In this document: piece by piece, positions 43,137 to 52,885 of the stretch
Layout of the letters: every line of letters starts with the position of its first letter
Numbering within the stretch: position 1 is the first letter of the stretch
Translations under genes and position numbers: made by a program
Assembly (NCBI GenBank): GCA_002050165.1
Contig: MWSW01000011.1
Span: forward strand, 1 to 64,000
Reading direction: 5' to 3'
DNA length: 64,000 bases
DNA from: Candidatus Tepidiaquacellales bacterium OLB4/UTCHB1
GTDB taxonomy: Bacteria > Bacteroidota > Ignavibacteria > Tepidaquicellales > Tepidaquicellaceae
Notes under the pieces: generated by a model
The model's input: only the letters and a program-made list of their open reading frames with translations
Told to the model about the DNA's origin: nothing
Databases searched by the model: none

Positions 43137-45292
43137 AAGTAATTGAATATCCAGTTTAACACATGGTCACCCTGATACCTTTGCGAAAATAAAAGTTGAA
43201 GCCAGTTTTGTGTTGTTATTCTAAGGAAGTCCGATTTCTTCTGAACAATTTTATTAAAATCAGAATCGGGAAACATTGCAATAATGTTTCCAAGGTTGTA
43301 GGAATACATTACTGAATCCATGCTATTGCCAACCTTAGTTGTTTTTTGTGTCTTGTTTAATAATGTATCCATAGCAATTGACGAATCCGGGGAAACGTTT
43401 CCGGAATCTGAAAGCATAAGCTCCCTTGAATACGGTTTGTCACCCTTAAATACCTGCAAATCAGTTTTCAGTTTATTGTCTCTGACTTTGAGCGACAGGT
43501 CGTAAACTCCGCCTTCAAAGGGCGATGATCCGTACTGTCTCGAATATTGTAATAGTGCAAATGGTCTGAGGACAATAATATTTTTAACACGGTTATATTG
43601 TAGCAACTCCTCGATAGCCCGATCTGAAAAGATATTTGTTGAGATGTTGTAAACTGATGAATCGTTATCGATATTTTTGATTTCAATTATACACTTGTAT
43701 CTGTTGAAGTCAAATTCTTTGTAAGCAAGGCTGTCAATGATATATTTATTAGTTGATGCCCATTCAATTACAACGGTTTGAGGATTTAAACCGAAATTTG
43801 TGTTATCAATTTCATAGCTTTTTATAGCAAGTAATTTACCGAAGTTTATTACGGTTGAATTGCTATCGAGCGATTCAATATTTCTGGCTTCAAGTGAGAT
43901 TGTGGAATCTGAAATCGAACTTTCCCTATCTTTCACGTAGAATACTTTATATTCGCCAATCTCATCATACTTTAGCATAAGTCTAGAGAGTTTATCACGG
44001 TAGCTGTCCGAACGGACAATAGCTGCCTGCACGTTATTATCTTCAAGGAAATTTTTTACATCGAGAATGTTCGGATCCAGATCTTCACCTGAAGGTTTTG
44101 ATTTGAACTTCGTTTTAGATCTTGAAGTAACCGGAAATATACCGAGGAGAAACTTATCCGGTGCATTTGAAAGTGCTTTAATAGCCCATACATCATGATA
44201 ACCTGCAATTTCTTCAAAATAAATTTTTCCGTTTTTGGAGATATAACCACTGTTGATTAAATCCTTTGTTAAATATCCAACTTCGAATGTATCTTCCCTG
44301 TAAGGCTGCGGGTAATAAAAACTCCAGATGGCATTAATTAAAACAGTTACAAATATAATCGTAACAGCAACGGGTTTTTTAAATAAAAGAAATTGATATA
44401 CGGATAACGGTAGCAATAAAATCGCATTGAGGATAATGTATCTTGAAATCATATTTGTCCCGCCTGTTCCCGAAATGCTGTGTATCATCAATAAAACAAT
44501 CTGTATTAATATAAACAGGACAAAATATTTAGCAAGCGCAAATTCCCTTCGTCTGAGAATATCGTAAATTGGTTTAAGCGCGAAAAAAGTTGTAATCGGA
44601 GCAGTGTAAAAAATGAAAGTTGGATATTGAACTAATCTTTGAAAAAATCCCGCAGAGTTAAATTGATTGAAAATTTTTGTTGTTTCAGAAGCGAAGAAAA
44701 ACCCGTTACCGTGATCAATGTAGTTTTGTATAATCCACCAGATAATTGTAAATGTGGATATGGCGCTAATGGACAGGTGTTTCACTAACCTGAAAGACAA
44801 CTTTTTATCCCGGAGCGACTCTGCAAGCACGAGTATAAGAAACGTAAACGTAAACAGCCAACCCTCGTAGCGGAATAGATTACTTAAACCAAAAGCAATA
44901 CTGCTCAGTACAAGCAGCAGATTTCGGTGTCCGTGTTTTTTCCACAACAAAAAGTAATAAATACCGCAAAGCGTAAAGAAAAAGAAAATAGTTTCCGGTA
45001 AACCTGAAATTCCCAGCCAAACCTGAAAGTGAAAGATTGCAAATATCAACCCTGACCAGAACGCAATGACCTTACTGAATACAAGTTGACATAACCTGTA
45101 GAATACAACTAATGCGAGGGTTGAATAAATGTAATTTACCAGTGCAACTGCCTCAAGCATGTTGCCCATAAAGTTTATAAACAAACCGTTAATCCAGAAG
45201 TGAGGAGATAGCCACACGCCCGAATAAATTTCCGGGCTTTGTAGCCATTCAAATGATTTTACCGTGCGACAATAATCATCTGCTGATAGCAT
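43133..45292 (-). CDS. GT39/PMT-like membrane glycosyltransferase
   Basis: The protein has about ten transmembrane helices in its first half and a soluble C-terminal half of about 300 residues. It resembles the GT-C group of dolichyl-phosphate or undecaprenyl-phosphate sugar transferases. The acidic SADDYCRTV motif near the start is where these enzymes carry their catalytic Asp. The coordinates use the first ATG, but the same frame stays open upstream to at least 45436. That extension encodes a further hydrophobic helix (FGSTGFLILLLVVV), so the true protein probably starts earlier with a non-standard codon. The sugar and acceptor are unknown. Confidence 0.78.
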   Translation of the reverse strand: MLSADDYCRTVKSFEWLQSPEIYSGVWLSPHFWINGLFINFMGNMLEAVALVNYIYSTLALVVFYRLCQLVFSKVIAFWSGLIFAIFHFQVWLGISGLPETIFFFFTLCGIYYFLLWKKHGHRNLLLVLSSIAFGLSNLFRYEGWLFTFTFLILVLAESLRDKKLSFRLVKHLSISAISTFTIIWWIIQNYIDHGNGFFFASETTKIFNQFNSAGFFQRLVQYPTFIFYTAPITTFFALKPIYDILRRREFALAKYFVLFILIQIVLLMIHSISGTGGTNMISRYIILNAILLLPLSVYQFLLFKKPVAVTIIFVTVLINAIWSFYYPQPYREDTFEVGYLTKDLINSGYISKNGKIYFEEIAGYHDVWAIKALSNAPDKFLLGIFPVTSRSKTKFKSKPSGEDLDPNILDVKNFLEDNNVQAAIVRSDSYRDKLSRLMLKYDEIGEYKVFYVKDRESSISDSTISLEARNIESLDSNSTVINFGKLLAIKSYEIDNTNFGLNPQTVVIEWASTNKYIIDSLAYKEFDFNRYKCIIEIKNIDNDSSVYNISTNIFSDRAIEELLQYNRVKNIIVLRPFALLQYSRQYGSSPFEGGVYDLSLKVRDNKLKTDLQVFKGDKPYSRELMLSDSGNVSPDSSIAMDTLLNKTQKTTKVGNSMDSVMYSYNLGNIIAMFPDSDFNKIVQKKSDFLRITTQNWLQLLFSQRYQGDHVLNWIFNYF

Positions 45293-45396
45293 CCGGTATC
45301 CGGATTTGAGAATCAGTAGTTGAAATAAGGTTTTTACGACTACGAGCAGTAAAATGAGGAATCCCGTACTGCCGAAAAATTTAGATGCTTTATTTT

Positions 45397-46632
45397 TTAA
45401 ATCCGGTTCGATGTATCGTTGTTTTGTTTGGACAATTTTATTCTGAAAGTTGTCCCCTTGTTAATATCAGTATCAAGCAAAATCAGTTTACCTTTGTGGT
45501 AATCTTCGATAATTCTTTTTGACAGGCTCAAGCCGAGACCCCAACCGCGTTTCTTTGTGGAGTATCCCGGTCTGAATACATCCTTTTTAAACTTGTTGTC
45601 TATCCCTTTACCATTATCTGTAATATCAATTATGGCATCTTCTTCGTTTTCGGAAATTGTAACGTTTATCTCACCGGATTTCTTATCCATTGCATCCAGC
45701 GCATTTTTAAACAGGTTCTCAACAACCCATTCGAATAGATCTTTATTTACGAGCGCAAATACATCGTGGTTTGAGTTTACGCTCATCTCAACTTTTTTCT
45801 TTACGTCGCCTGCAGTTGATTTTAACGAGGGGATTCGTTTCTCGAAATATTTTTTTACGTTGACAATAAGTTTGTTCAGGTCTTCTTTTTTGAGTTCAGG
45901 TTTTGAGCCGATTTTTGAGAACCTGCCGGTAATTTTATTGAGCTTTTCAATGTCATTTTCAACTTCGCGGATAATCTCCAGCGCTTTGTCATTGTCGCGT
46001 TGGTTTTCTTTGAGCAGTTCAACCCATCCCATGAGGGAAGAGAGTGGAGTTCCCAGTTGATGCGCTGTTTCGCGTGAAAGCCCAACCCATATATTGCTCT
46101 GTTCGGTTCGTTTAATATAGGAAAATCCTATGTAACTAATGAATAAGAACAATACTGCAATCGTTATCTCCACGATAGGAAAGATCTTAAGTTCCCTCAC
46201 AAGGTTTGACTGGCCATAGTGAACCAGATTAAGTACAATCGAATCCTGATAAGTAACTTTTATGGGTGGATTAATTTCTGCCATGGATTGAGCGAGCTCA
46301 AATAATTTCGCGGTATCAAGTGCAGTCCATTGTCTGTTGGTATCTAAGTTAACATTGCGGGTCATGGTGATGTACCGGTAGTTCGGGTCGGTGGCGATCA
46401 CCGGAAAATCAATCTGGAAAATTATCTCATTAAAAATGAAGTTGTATTCGCCGGATTCATTTTCATCGTTTGCCAAATATTCGAGTGAACGGGCATAAAG
46501 TCCAGCTATCTGCTTTTCTCGATTTTCAATTTTTGTAACGATGGATTGGGTATATAAAAGAATAATAATTATGATTAACAATCCGCCGAAGATGAGAGCA
46601 ATCTTTATTTTAAACGAGCCGAATTTGTTCAT
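45397..46632 (-). CDS. Sensor histidine kinase
   Basis: The 411-residue kinase has two transmembrane helices (about 9-29 and 152-172) flanking a 120-residue periplasmic sensor region. A HisKA-like segment contains the phospho-acceptor His in ETAHQLGTPLSS near residue 194, a form common in Bacteroidota. The HATPase domain has NLFKNALDAM (N box), DITDNGKGID (G1) and GWGLGLSLSKRI (G2). No response regulator gene is adjacent, so its partner is elsewhere. Its 3' end overlaps the probable start of the glycosyltransferase gene. Confidence 0.92.
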   Translation of the reverse strand: MNKFGSFKIKIALIFGGLLIIIIILLYTQSIVTKIENREKQIAGLYARSLEYLANDENESGEYNFIFNEIIFQIDFPVIATDPNYRYITMTRNVNLDTNRQWTALDTAKLFELAQSMAEINPPIKVTYQDSIVLNLVHYGQSNLVRELKIFPIVEITIAVLFLFISYIGFSYIKRTEQSNIWVGLSRETAHQLGTPLSSLMGWVELLKENQRDNDKALEIIREVENDIEKLNKITGRFSKIGSKPELKKEDLNKLIVNVKKYFEKRIPSLKSTAGDVKKKVEMSVNSNHDVFALVNKDLFEWVVENLFKNALDAMDKKSGEINVTISENEEDAIIDITDNGKGIDNKFKKDVFRPGYSTKKRGWGLGLSLSKRIIEDYHKGKLILLDTDINKGTTFRIKLSKQNNDTSNRI

Positions 46633-46684
46633 TAAATAAAATTGTTGATGGAGTTAACTTGTAAAAGTAAACGGATTTAGTCCA

Positions 46685-47683
46685 TTGAAAAAAAATTTCC
46701 TCATAATATCGGGTTTGCTTTTACTCTTAATGGTTCTGGTAGTTGTATCATTGTTATCCGGTAGTGTGAAGATAAGTGTTTCAAGCCTTATCTCGCTTTC
46801 ACTCGATGAAGTTCAGGCAAAGATATTTTACGATATCCGTTTACCTCGTGTAATAATATCAATATTGGTAGGAGCAGCCTTAGGAAGCGCCGGAATAATA
46901 CTTCAATCTTTGTTAAAAAATAACCTTGCAGAACCCGGATTGCTTGGGATTTCCGCGGGTGCGGGGTTCGGTGCAATTCTGATATTCTTGCTCCCATGGT
47001 TAATTTCATTCTATTTCGTTACCCCTGTTTCCTTTGTTTTTGCGTTCCTTACAACTTTGTTTATTTACCTTATAGCAAAAGGAATAGATGATAAATATAG
47101 TAATTTTATCTCATCAAATAAAATCATCTTAGCGGGAATTGCTGTTAACGCTTTGCTGGCATCCGTAAATGGATTTCTCCTTCTACGCGCCGGCAGGTCA
47201 GTAGCTCAAATAATATTCTGGCTGAACGGCGGTCTTTCAGGTAGAGGTTGGACTGAAATTTATATGGCAGGTGGGTTTATTCTAACCGGCGTGTTTGCTA
47301 CTGTTCTGATCTCAAAAGAGCTGAATATACTCAGTATGGGAGAAGAGCTTTCAATCTCTGTTGGTTTGAATATAAAAAGGGTGCAAGCATTGTGCATATT
47401 TATATCTTCCGTCCTTGCCGGCGGCGCTGTTGCAATCTCGGGTATAATTTCTTTTGTAGGGTTGGTAGTGCCAAACATTGCTAAAATCATGGTTGGGGCT
47501 GACCATCGCGCTGCCGTTGTCTGTTCGGTTTTGCTTGGTGCAATATTTCTGGTGATCTCCGATCTTGTGGCGAGAACAATTATTGCTCCGTCTGAACTTC
47601 CCGTTGGTATTGTTACATCATTTATTGGCGCGCCGGTTTTCATCTGGATTATTTATAGGTCGCAGAAATTTAAAACTATATGA
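46685..47683 (+). CDS. FecCD-type ABC transporter permease
   Basis: The 332-residue permease of the BtuC/FecCD family has about ten transmembrane helices, with family segments YDIRLPRVIISILVGAALG and GSAGIILQSLLKNNLAEPGLLG. It would move iron siderophores, heme or cobalamin across the inner membrane. It starts with TTG. The expected ATP-binding and substrate-binding genes are not adjacent. mnmE follows with a 4-bp overlap. The substrate cannot be deduced. Confidence 0.92.
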   Translation: MKKNFLIISGLLLLLMVLVVVSLLSGSVKISVSSLISLSLDEVQAKIFYDIRLPRVIISILVGAALGSAGIILQSLLKNNLAEPGLLGISAGAGFGAILIFLLPWLISFYFVTPVSFVFAFLTTLFIYLIAKGIDDKYSNFISSNKIILAGIAVNALLASVNGFLLLRAGRSVAQIIFWLNGGLSGRGWTEIYMAGGFILTGVFATVLISKELNILSMGEELSISVGLNIKRVQALCIFISSVLAGGAVAISGIISFVGLVVPNIAKIMVGADHRAAVVCSVLLGAIFLVISDLVARTIIAPSELPVGIVTSFIGAPVFIWIIYRSQKFKTI

Positions 47684-49062
47684 AGAAAAACCTGTATGAC
47701 ACAATAGCCGCAATTGCGACTCCCGCCGGTGAAGGCGGTATTTCGGTTATCCGCGTTTCAGGGGGAAATGCGTTCGCTTCATTAGGTGAAATATTTTATA
47801 AAGATAAGGGGAGAAAATTATCCTTTAACGCAGAAGCGGTACTTAGCCATACTATCCACTTCGGGTACATTTTTGACGGCGGGAATCTGCTGGACGAAGT
47901 GCTCGTGTCAGTTTTTAAAAACCCAAATTCATATACCGGTGAGGATATTATAGAAATTTCGTGTCACGGTGGCCAATATTTGACACAGCGGATTTTATCT
48001 GCATTATTGAAATCCGGAGTGCGACTTGCTGAAGCTGGTGAATTTACAAAACGAGCTTTCCTCAATGGCAGGATTGATTTGTCACAGGCGGAAGCAGTTG
48101 CCGACTTGATTAAAGCGAAAACGGAAAAAGCTCAGTTTTCCAGTATAAGACAACTTGAAGGCTCACTTTCTGATTTTGTTAAACAAACCCGGAAGGAACT
48201 TATTAACCTTACGTCACTGGTTGAACTCGAACTCGATTTTGCAGATGAAGGATTGGAGTTTACTGATAAAAGCGAGATGCTGAAAAAATTTCAACTCCTT
48301 AAAGACAAACTCGAACAAGTTATAGATTCATACATTGCAGGAAAGGTAATAAGGGAAGGTGTTAAACTTGTCATTGCCGGGAAACCCAATAGTGGCAAAT
48401 CATCACTGTTCAATGAACTGTTGAAATCCAATCGCGCGATAGTTAGTGAAATTGAAGGTACAACGAGAGATTACATCGAGGAGAGCCTGATTATCAAAGG
48501 TTTCCTGTTTAGTCTGACTGATACGGCAGGATTGCGTTTTGCTGAAGATATTATTGAGAGCGAAGGTATAAAGCGAAGTATGGATAAAATATATGAAGCT
48601 GATGTAGTTTTGTATTTAATTGATTCAACCAAACCCAAAGGGACAATTCTTGATGAAATCAATCAGGTGAAAAGTATTGTTAAACCGGAAAAGTTACTCA
48701 TTGTGTTATCTAAGTCAGACCTTGCAAATTCAGATGGACAACTAAACGAGCTGAAAATTTCAATAAAAGACAGCAACACGATAGAAGCGTTGAAATTGAA
48801 AATGGTTGAGATTGTTTCGAATGAAATTACGGTTGGCAAATCATCAGAGATAACTCTTACTAATCTCAGGCACAAAATATGTCTTGAGAACGTTGTTGCG
48901 TCATTGAGCAAGGCAATTGAATCATTGAAGAACAATATGAGTGGTGAATTTATTTCCATTGATCTCAGGAATGCGATGGATTACCTCGGAGAAATAACCG
49001 GTGAAGTAACAAACAATGAAATATTGTCAAATATCTTTGGAAAATTTTGTATCGGCAAATAA
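47680..49062 (+). CDS. mnmE: tRNA modification GTPase MnmE
   Basis: With MnmG, MnmE adds the cmnm5 group to wobble uridine of certain tRNAs. The 460-residue protein has the N-terminal tetrahydrofolate-binding domain (DTIAAIATPAGEGGISVIRVSG), a helical domain and an inserted G domain with P-loop GKPNSGKSS near residue 231, DTAG near 283 and SKSD near 346. The family-specific C-terminal FCIGK with its cysteine is intact. It overlaps the permease gene by 4 bp. Confidence 0.97.
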   Translation: MKKNLYDTIAAIATPAGEGGISVIRVSGGNAFASLGEIFYKDKGRKLSFNAEAVLSHTIHFGYIFDGGNLLDEVLVSVFKNPNSYTGEDIIEISCHGGQYLTQRILSALLKSGVRLAEAGEFTKRAFLNGRIDLSQAEAVADLIKAKTEKAQFSSIRQLEGSLSDFVKQTRKELINLTSLVELELDFADEGLEFTDKSEMLKKFQLLKDKLEQVIDSYIAGKVIREGVKLVIAGKPNSGKSSLFNELLKSNRAIVSEIEGTTRDYIEESLIIKGFLFSLTDTAGLRFAEDIIESEGIKRSMDKIYEADVVLYLIDSTKPKGTILDEINQVKSIVKPEKLLIVLSKSDLANSDGQLNELKISIKDSNTIEALKLKMVEIVSNEITVGKSSEITLTNLRHKICLENVVASLSKAIESLKNNMSGEFISIDLRNAMDYLGEITGEVTNNEILSNIFGKFCIGK

Positions 49063-49180
49063 ATCTGAAATACTTTCCCATGTAGAATTTATTTCAACTA
49101 AAAAGTTTTATATTCATTAATCGTAATACCTGTCTAAATTATTTTGAATGTTTCGGGTATTATCCATAACTTGTTTTTAA

Positions 49181-49801
49181 ATGTTCATTACATTTGAAGG
49201 TATAGACAGAAGCGGAAAATCAACTCAGGCAATTTTACTTCACAATTATCTCAGTGGCATAGGTTATAGGACAAAACTTATCCGCGAGCCCGGTGGAACT
49301 CGGGTATCAGAAAAAATAAGGAAAATTCTGCTGGATAAATCCTGTAAGCCGATGGATTTCCTGACGGAATTTCTGTTGTTTTCTGCATCGAGGAAACAAC
49401 TTACCGAAGAAGTTATCAAACCATGTTTAAATCAAGGTGTGATTGTAATTTGTGACAGGTATTTTGATTCTTCAACCGCGTATCAGGGATATGGCGGTAA
49501 AGTTGATATGAAGATAATTTCAATGGTAAACAAAATTTCATCTGCCGGAGTTAAACCTGACTTAACTTTCCTTATTGATATTACTTACCCGGAATCCATT
49601 AAAAGGAAAGGTTTAATGTCTTCATCAAATGACAGGATCGAAGATCGTAGAGCGGGGTATTTTAACAAGGTTATCAAGGGTTACCGTGAACTTGCAAAAG
49701 TTAATAGCAGGATTGTAAAGTTAAATGGTCTTAAACCTGTAAATGAAATTCATAATAAAATTAAACTGTTAATAACAGGAAAACTAAAATCTTTATCATG
49801 A
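49181..49801 (+). CDS. tmk: Thymidylate kinase
   Basis: This enzyme phosphorylates dTMP to dTDP. The 206-residue protein begins MFITFEGIDRSGKSTQ. The P-loop has Arg in the position where E. coli Tmk has Gly. DRYFDSSTAYQG near residue 97 and the LID segment SSSNDRIEDR near 148 follow. Arg in the P-loop is the feature of type I thymidylate kinases. The stop overlaps the start of the S41 protease gene by 4 bp. Confidence 0.95.
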   Translation: MFITFEGIDRSGKSTQAILLHNYLSGIGYRTKLIREPGGTRVSEKIRKILLDKSCKPMDFLTEFLLFSASRKQLTEEVIKPCLNQGVIVICDRYFDSSTAYQGYGGKVDMKIISMVNKISSAGVKPDLTFLIDITYPESIKRKGLMSSSNDRIEDRRAGYFNKVIKGYRELAKVNSRIVKLNGLKPVNEIHNKIKLLITGKLKSLS

Positions 49802-51462
49802 GGAATAAATTTTTCAGTAAAGTTTTTCTAATATCGTTTTTTGTGTATTCAGTTGTTGCATCGAGTAAGTTGAATTCAAAACCACCTGATGATATTTACG
49901 ACAGGATAAACAGAAATCTTCAAAAATTCGGCGAGGTTTACCGGGAGGTAACTCTCAATTATGTAGATGAAATTAATACAGACATGTTTATGAGGGCAGG
50001 GATTGAAGGTATGTTATCAACTCTCGATCCTTACACCGGATTTTATGACGAGGTAAACGCAAATGAGATTGACCTGATAACAAACGGTAAGTACGGCGGT
50101 ATTGGAATAACTGTCGGAGTTCACGGGAACAGTGTGGTTATTACCGATGTGATGAACGGTTATGAAGCGCAACGACGAGGTCTGAAAATAGGGGACAAAA
50201 TTATCACTATAGACGGTAAGGAAATTAATCCTTCGATGTATAATGAGCTAAACAAAATTGTACGGGGGACAGTCGGAACTCCTCTCTTTGTGCAAATTAA
50301 ACGGGACGATGAGATAATTGATTTTAACCTGACTCGCGAAGAGATAATTTTAAAAAATATATCTTATTACGGATACATTGGCGATGAACAAACCGGTATC
50401 GGATATTTCAAACTTGACCGCTTTACTGCCAATACTGCGAATGAGGTTGATAACGTAATTAAGACAATGAAATCCACCGGCGATTTAAAAGGTTTAATTA
50501 TTGATCTTAGGAATAACACCGGAGGTTTACTCGATGCTGCTACCGGATTGCTTAATAAAATACTCCCGAAGAACAGCCTGATTACAATCATCAAGGGTAG
50601 AAAACCTGAATCTGAAAAGAAAATATTTTCAACCGAAGATCCACTGGTTTCACCTGAAATACCGTTAGTAGTATTAATAAACGGTAATACGGCATCGGCG
50701 TCAGAAATCGTTGCAGGCGCAGTGCAGGATCTCGACCGCGGAATAATAGTTGGCGAAAAATCGTTTGGAAAAGGACTTGTGCAGGTAATAAAAAATATTG
50801 GCGACGATGCGCAACTGAGAATTACAACATCGAGATATTTTACACCTTCAGGACGATGGATTCAAACAAAGAATTATTTTAAAGAGAACGAAGGCGGTGT
50901 GTTTATTAACACAAGGGAATTTTCACAACAGGAATTCAAAACGCTTAATGGGAGAACTGTTTATGCATTCGGCGGAATTACACCGGATATCGAAGTTAAC
51001 CTGATGAGCGAATCAGATATTCACAAAGAGCTTTCAAGGAACGATATGTTCTTTAAGTTTGCATCATATTATCTCGACAAAAATCCGTTATCAGGTGTCT
51101 TTAAGGTTGATGAAAATACCTTTATCGAGTTTAAATCATTTCTCGCTCAAAGTGGGTTTGAGTATCATTCAAAAGTTGAAAAAGAACTGGCGGAACTTAA
51201 AAATCTTGCAGTCGAACAAACTTATTCGGAAGAGTTTATCAGTTCAATTAGCCGGCTGGAAGCAGAAGCAGAGAATAAAAGCGAAGAAGAAATGCAAACG
51301 TATCGAAATGAAATTCTAAGGAGCATAGAGTCTGAGATTAACAAAAGATTGATTGAAGAATTCGAACAGGTGAAATCCACACTCGGCTCCGATATGCAAT
51401 TATTTGAAGCAGTTGAAATAATTAAAGATGTTCCGCGCTATAACCGTACTCTTGGTAAATAA
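49798..51462 (+). CDS. S41 family C-terminal processing protease (CtpA-like)
   Basis: The 554-residue periplasmic protease has a signal peptide (residues 1-22), an N-terminal helical domain with STLDPYTGFYD, and a PDZ domain (about 95-175). The S41 catalytic core has the nucleophile Ser in NTASASEIVAGA near residue 300 and the general base Lys in GEKSFGKGLVQ near 325. A C-terminal helical extension of about 150 residues is rich in Glu and Lys. It lies between tmk and purK in one transcript. Confidence 0.95.
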   Translation: MRNKFFSKVFLISFFVYSVVASSKLNSKPPDDIYDRINRNLQKFGEVYREVTLNYVDEINTDMFMRAGIEGMLSTLDPYTGFYDEVNANEIDLITNGKYGGIGITVGVHGNSVVITDVMNGYEAQRRGLKIGDKIITIDGKEINPSMYNELNKIVRGTVGTPLFVQIKRDDEIIDFNLTREEIILKNISYYGYIGDEQTGIGYFKLDRFTANTANEVDNVIKTMKSTGDLKGLIIDLRNNTGGLLDAATGLLNKILPKNSLITIIKGRKPESEKKIFSTEDPLVSPEIPLVVLINGNTASASEIVAGAVQDLDRGIIVGEKSFGKGLVQVIKNIGDDAQLRITTSRYFTPSGRWIQTKNYFKENEGGVFINTREFSQQEFKTLNGRTVYAFGGITPDIEVNLMSESDIHKELSRNDMFFKFASYYLDKNPLSGVFKVDENTFIEFKSFLAQSGFEYHSKVEKELAELKNLAVEQTYSEEFISSISRLEAEAENKSEEEMQTYRNEILRSIESEINKRLIEEFEQVKSTLGSDMQLFEAVEIIKDVPRYNRTLGK

Positions 51463-51476
51463 AATCGCCTGCTGTA

Positions 51477-52616
51477 ATGGGACATACTTTGAAGAAGATA
51501 GGAATACTTGGAGGAGGGCAGTTAGCGAGAATGCTGGTTGAATCTTTTAACAGATACGATGCATCTTTCAGGATTTTATCTAAGGAAGATAATTCGCCCG
51601 CCGGTAAGATCAACAAAGATGTTGTAATCGGCGATTGGGACGAGGATGAGACCTTGTTGAAATTTGCCCGCGGTTGCGACGTGATAACACTTGAGAACGA
51701 ATTCATTAATCACGAACGGATAAAGTTTCTTGAAGCATTGAACATTCCGGTTGCGCCGACATCTGAAGTCGTACGGTTAATTCAGGATAAATACACGCAA
51801 AAGAAAACATTGAAGAATCTTGGAATTCCTGTTGCAGGATTTTCACCGGTAAATAATACCGATGATATAAAAAAATTTGCGGAGGATAAATCTTATCCGG
51901 TTATACTTAAATCACGGACGATGGGATATGACGGTAAAGGCAATGTTGAAATTAATTCATCGTCAGAGATTGAGTCTGCATTCGAAACACTTTCTGACAG
52001 GGGAGACCTTTTCGTCGAAGAGTTTATCCCTTTCCTGATGGAACTTGCGGTTCAGACAGCCAGAAATACTAAAGGCGAAATGGTTTTGTATCCGATTGTT
52101 GAAACAATTCAGAAAGATCATATTTGTCACATTGTAAAAGCCTGCAGGGACAGGTTCTTTCATCTGAGGGAAAAAATACATGAATATTGCAGGTTGATTA
52201 TGACAGAACTCGATTACGTCGGCATGATGGGGATTGAAATATTTTTACTTGCAGACGGCAGCATTAAAGTAAATGAGCTCGCGCCACGAGTACATAATTC
52301 CGGACACTATACAATCGAAGGGTGTGTTACGTCTCAATTTGAAAATCATATCAGGGCAATTTGCGGATACCCGCCCGGGTCAACTGCAATGACTATGAAC
52401 TCAGCAGTTATGATAAATATCTTAGGTGAGAGGAACGGTGATGCTGAACTACATGGTTTGGAGAGTATGCTTAATGTACAAAACACATTCCTGCACATAT
52501 ACGGTAAAACCCAAACTCGTGTTGACAGAAAAATGGGACATATAACCGCACTTGATGATAATCCCGAAGTTGCGTATGAGAAGGCAATCAAAGCCCGCGG
52601 TTTAATTTCAATATAA
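51477..52616 (+). CDS. purK: 5-(carboxyamino)imidazole ribonucleotide synthase PurK
   Basis: PurK is the ATP-grasp enzyme that carboxylates AIR in purine synthesis. The 379-residue protein has the nucleotide-binding opening GILGGGQLARML and ATP-grasp segments KSRTMGYDGKGN and EEFIPFLMELAVQ. The LAPRVHNSGHYTIEGC motif near residue 272 is diagnostic. purE is not adjacent. The DUF2007 gene follows after 5 bp. Confidence 0.96.
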   Translation: MGHTLKKIGILGGGQLARMLVESFNRYDASFRILSKEDNSPAGKINKDVVIGDWDEDETLLKFARGCDVITLENEFINHERIKFLEALNIPVAPTSEVVRLIQDKYTQKKTLKNLGIPVAGFSPVNNTDDIKKFAEDKSYPVILKSRTMGYDGKGNVEINSSSEIESAFETLSDRGDLFVEEFIPFLMELAVQTARNTKGEMVLYPIVETIQKDHICHIVKACRDRFFHLREKIHEYCRLIMTELDYVGMMGIEIFLLADGSIKVNELAPRVHNSGHYTIEGCVTSQFENHIRAICGYPPGSTAMTMNSAVMINILGERNGDAELHGLESMLNVQNTFLHIYGKTQTRVDRKMGHITALDDNPEVAYEKAIKARGLISI

Positions 52617-52621
52617 AAATT

Positions 52622-52885
52622 ATGTTGTTTCTGGAAGTACATGAAACCTATAATCCGATTGAAGCAAGCCTGGTAAAAGCCAAGCTCAACGATGATAATA
52701 TTCCTTTTACTGTAAGCGGTGATTTCGATATTTCATATTCAATGGAGGCATTCAACACTACTCTTTCAAGAATGGCGCTTAAGCGACCAATAAAGTTTTT
52801 TGTCCCGGAACAATACTTTGAAATTGCAAAAGTTTCCATAAACACAGACAATTCCTCAATGTTGAACGATGAGTTTGAATATTAG
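52622..52885 (+). CDS. DUF2007-like small protein (putative signal transduction)
   Basis: The 87-residue protein resembles the DUF2007/GlnB-like ferredoxin-fold family, with the EVHETYNPIEASLVKAKLNDD opening and a VPEQYFEIAKVSI segment. Members are thought to bind small ligands, but no function is established. It overlaps the next gene by 17 bp and follows purK closely. Confidence 0.75.
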   Translation: MLFLEVHETYNPIEASLVKAKLNDDNIPFTVSGDFDISYSMEAFNTTLSRMALKRPIKFFVPEQYFEIAKVSINTDNSSMLNDEFEY

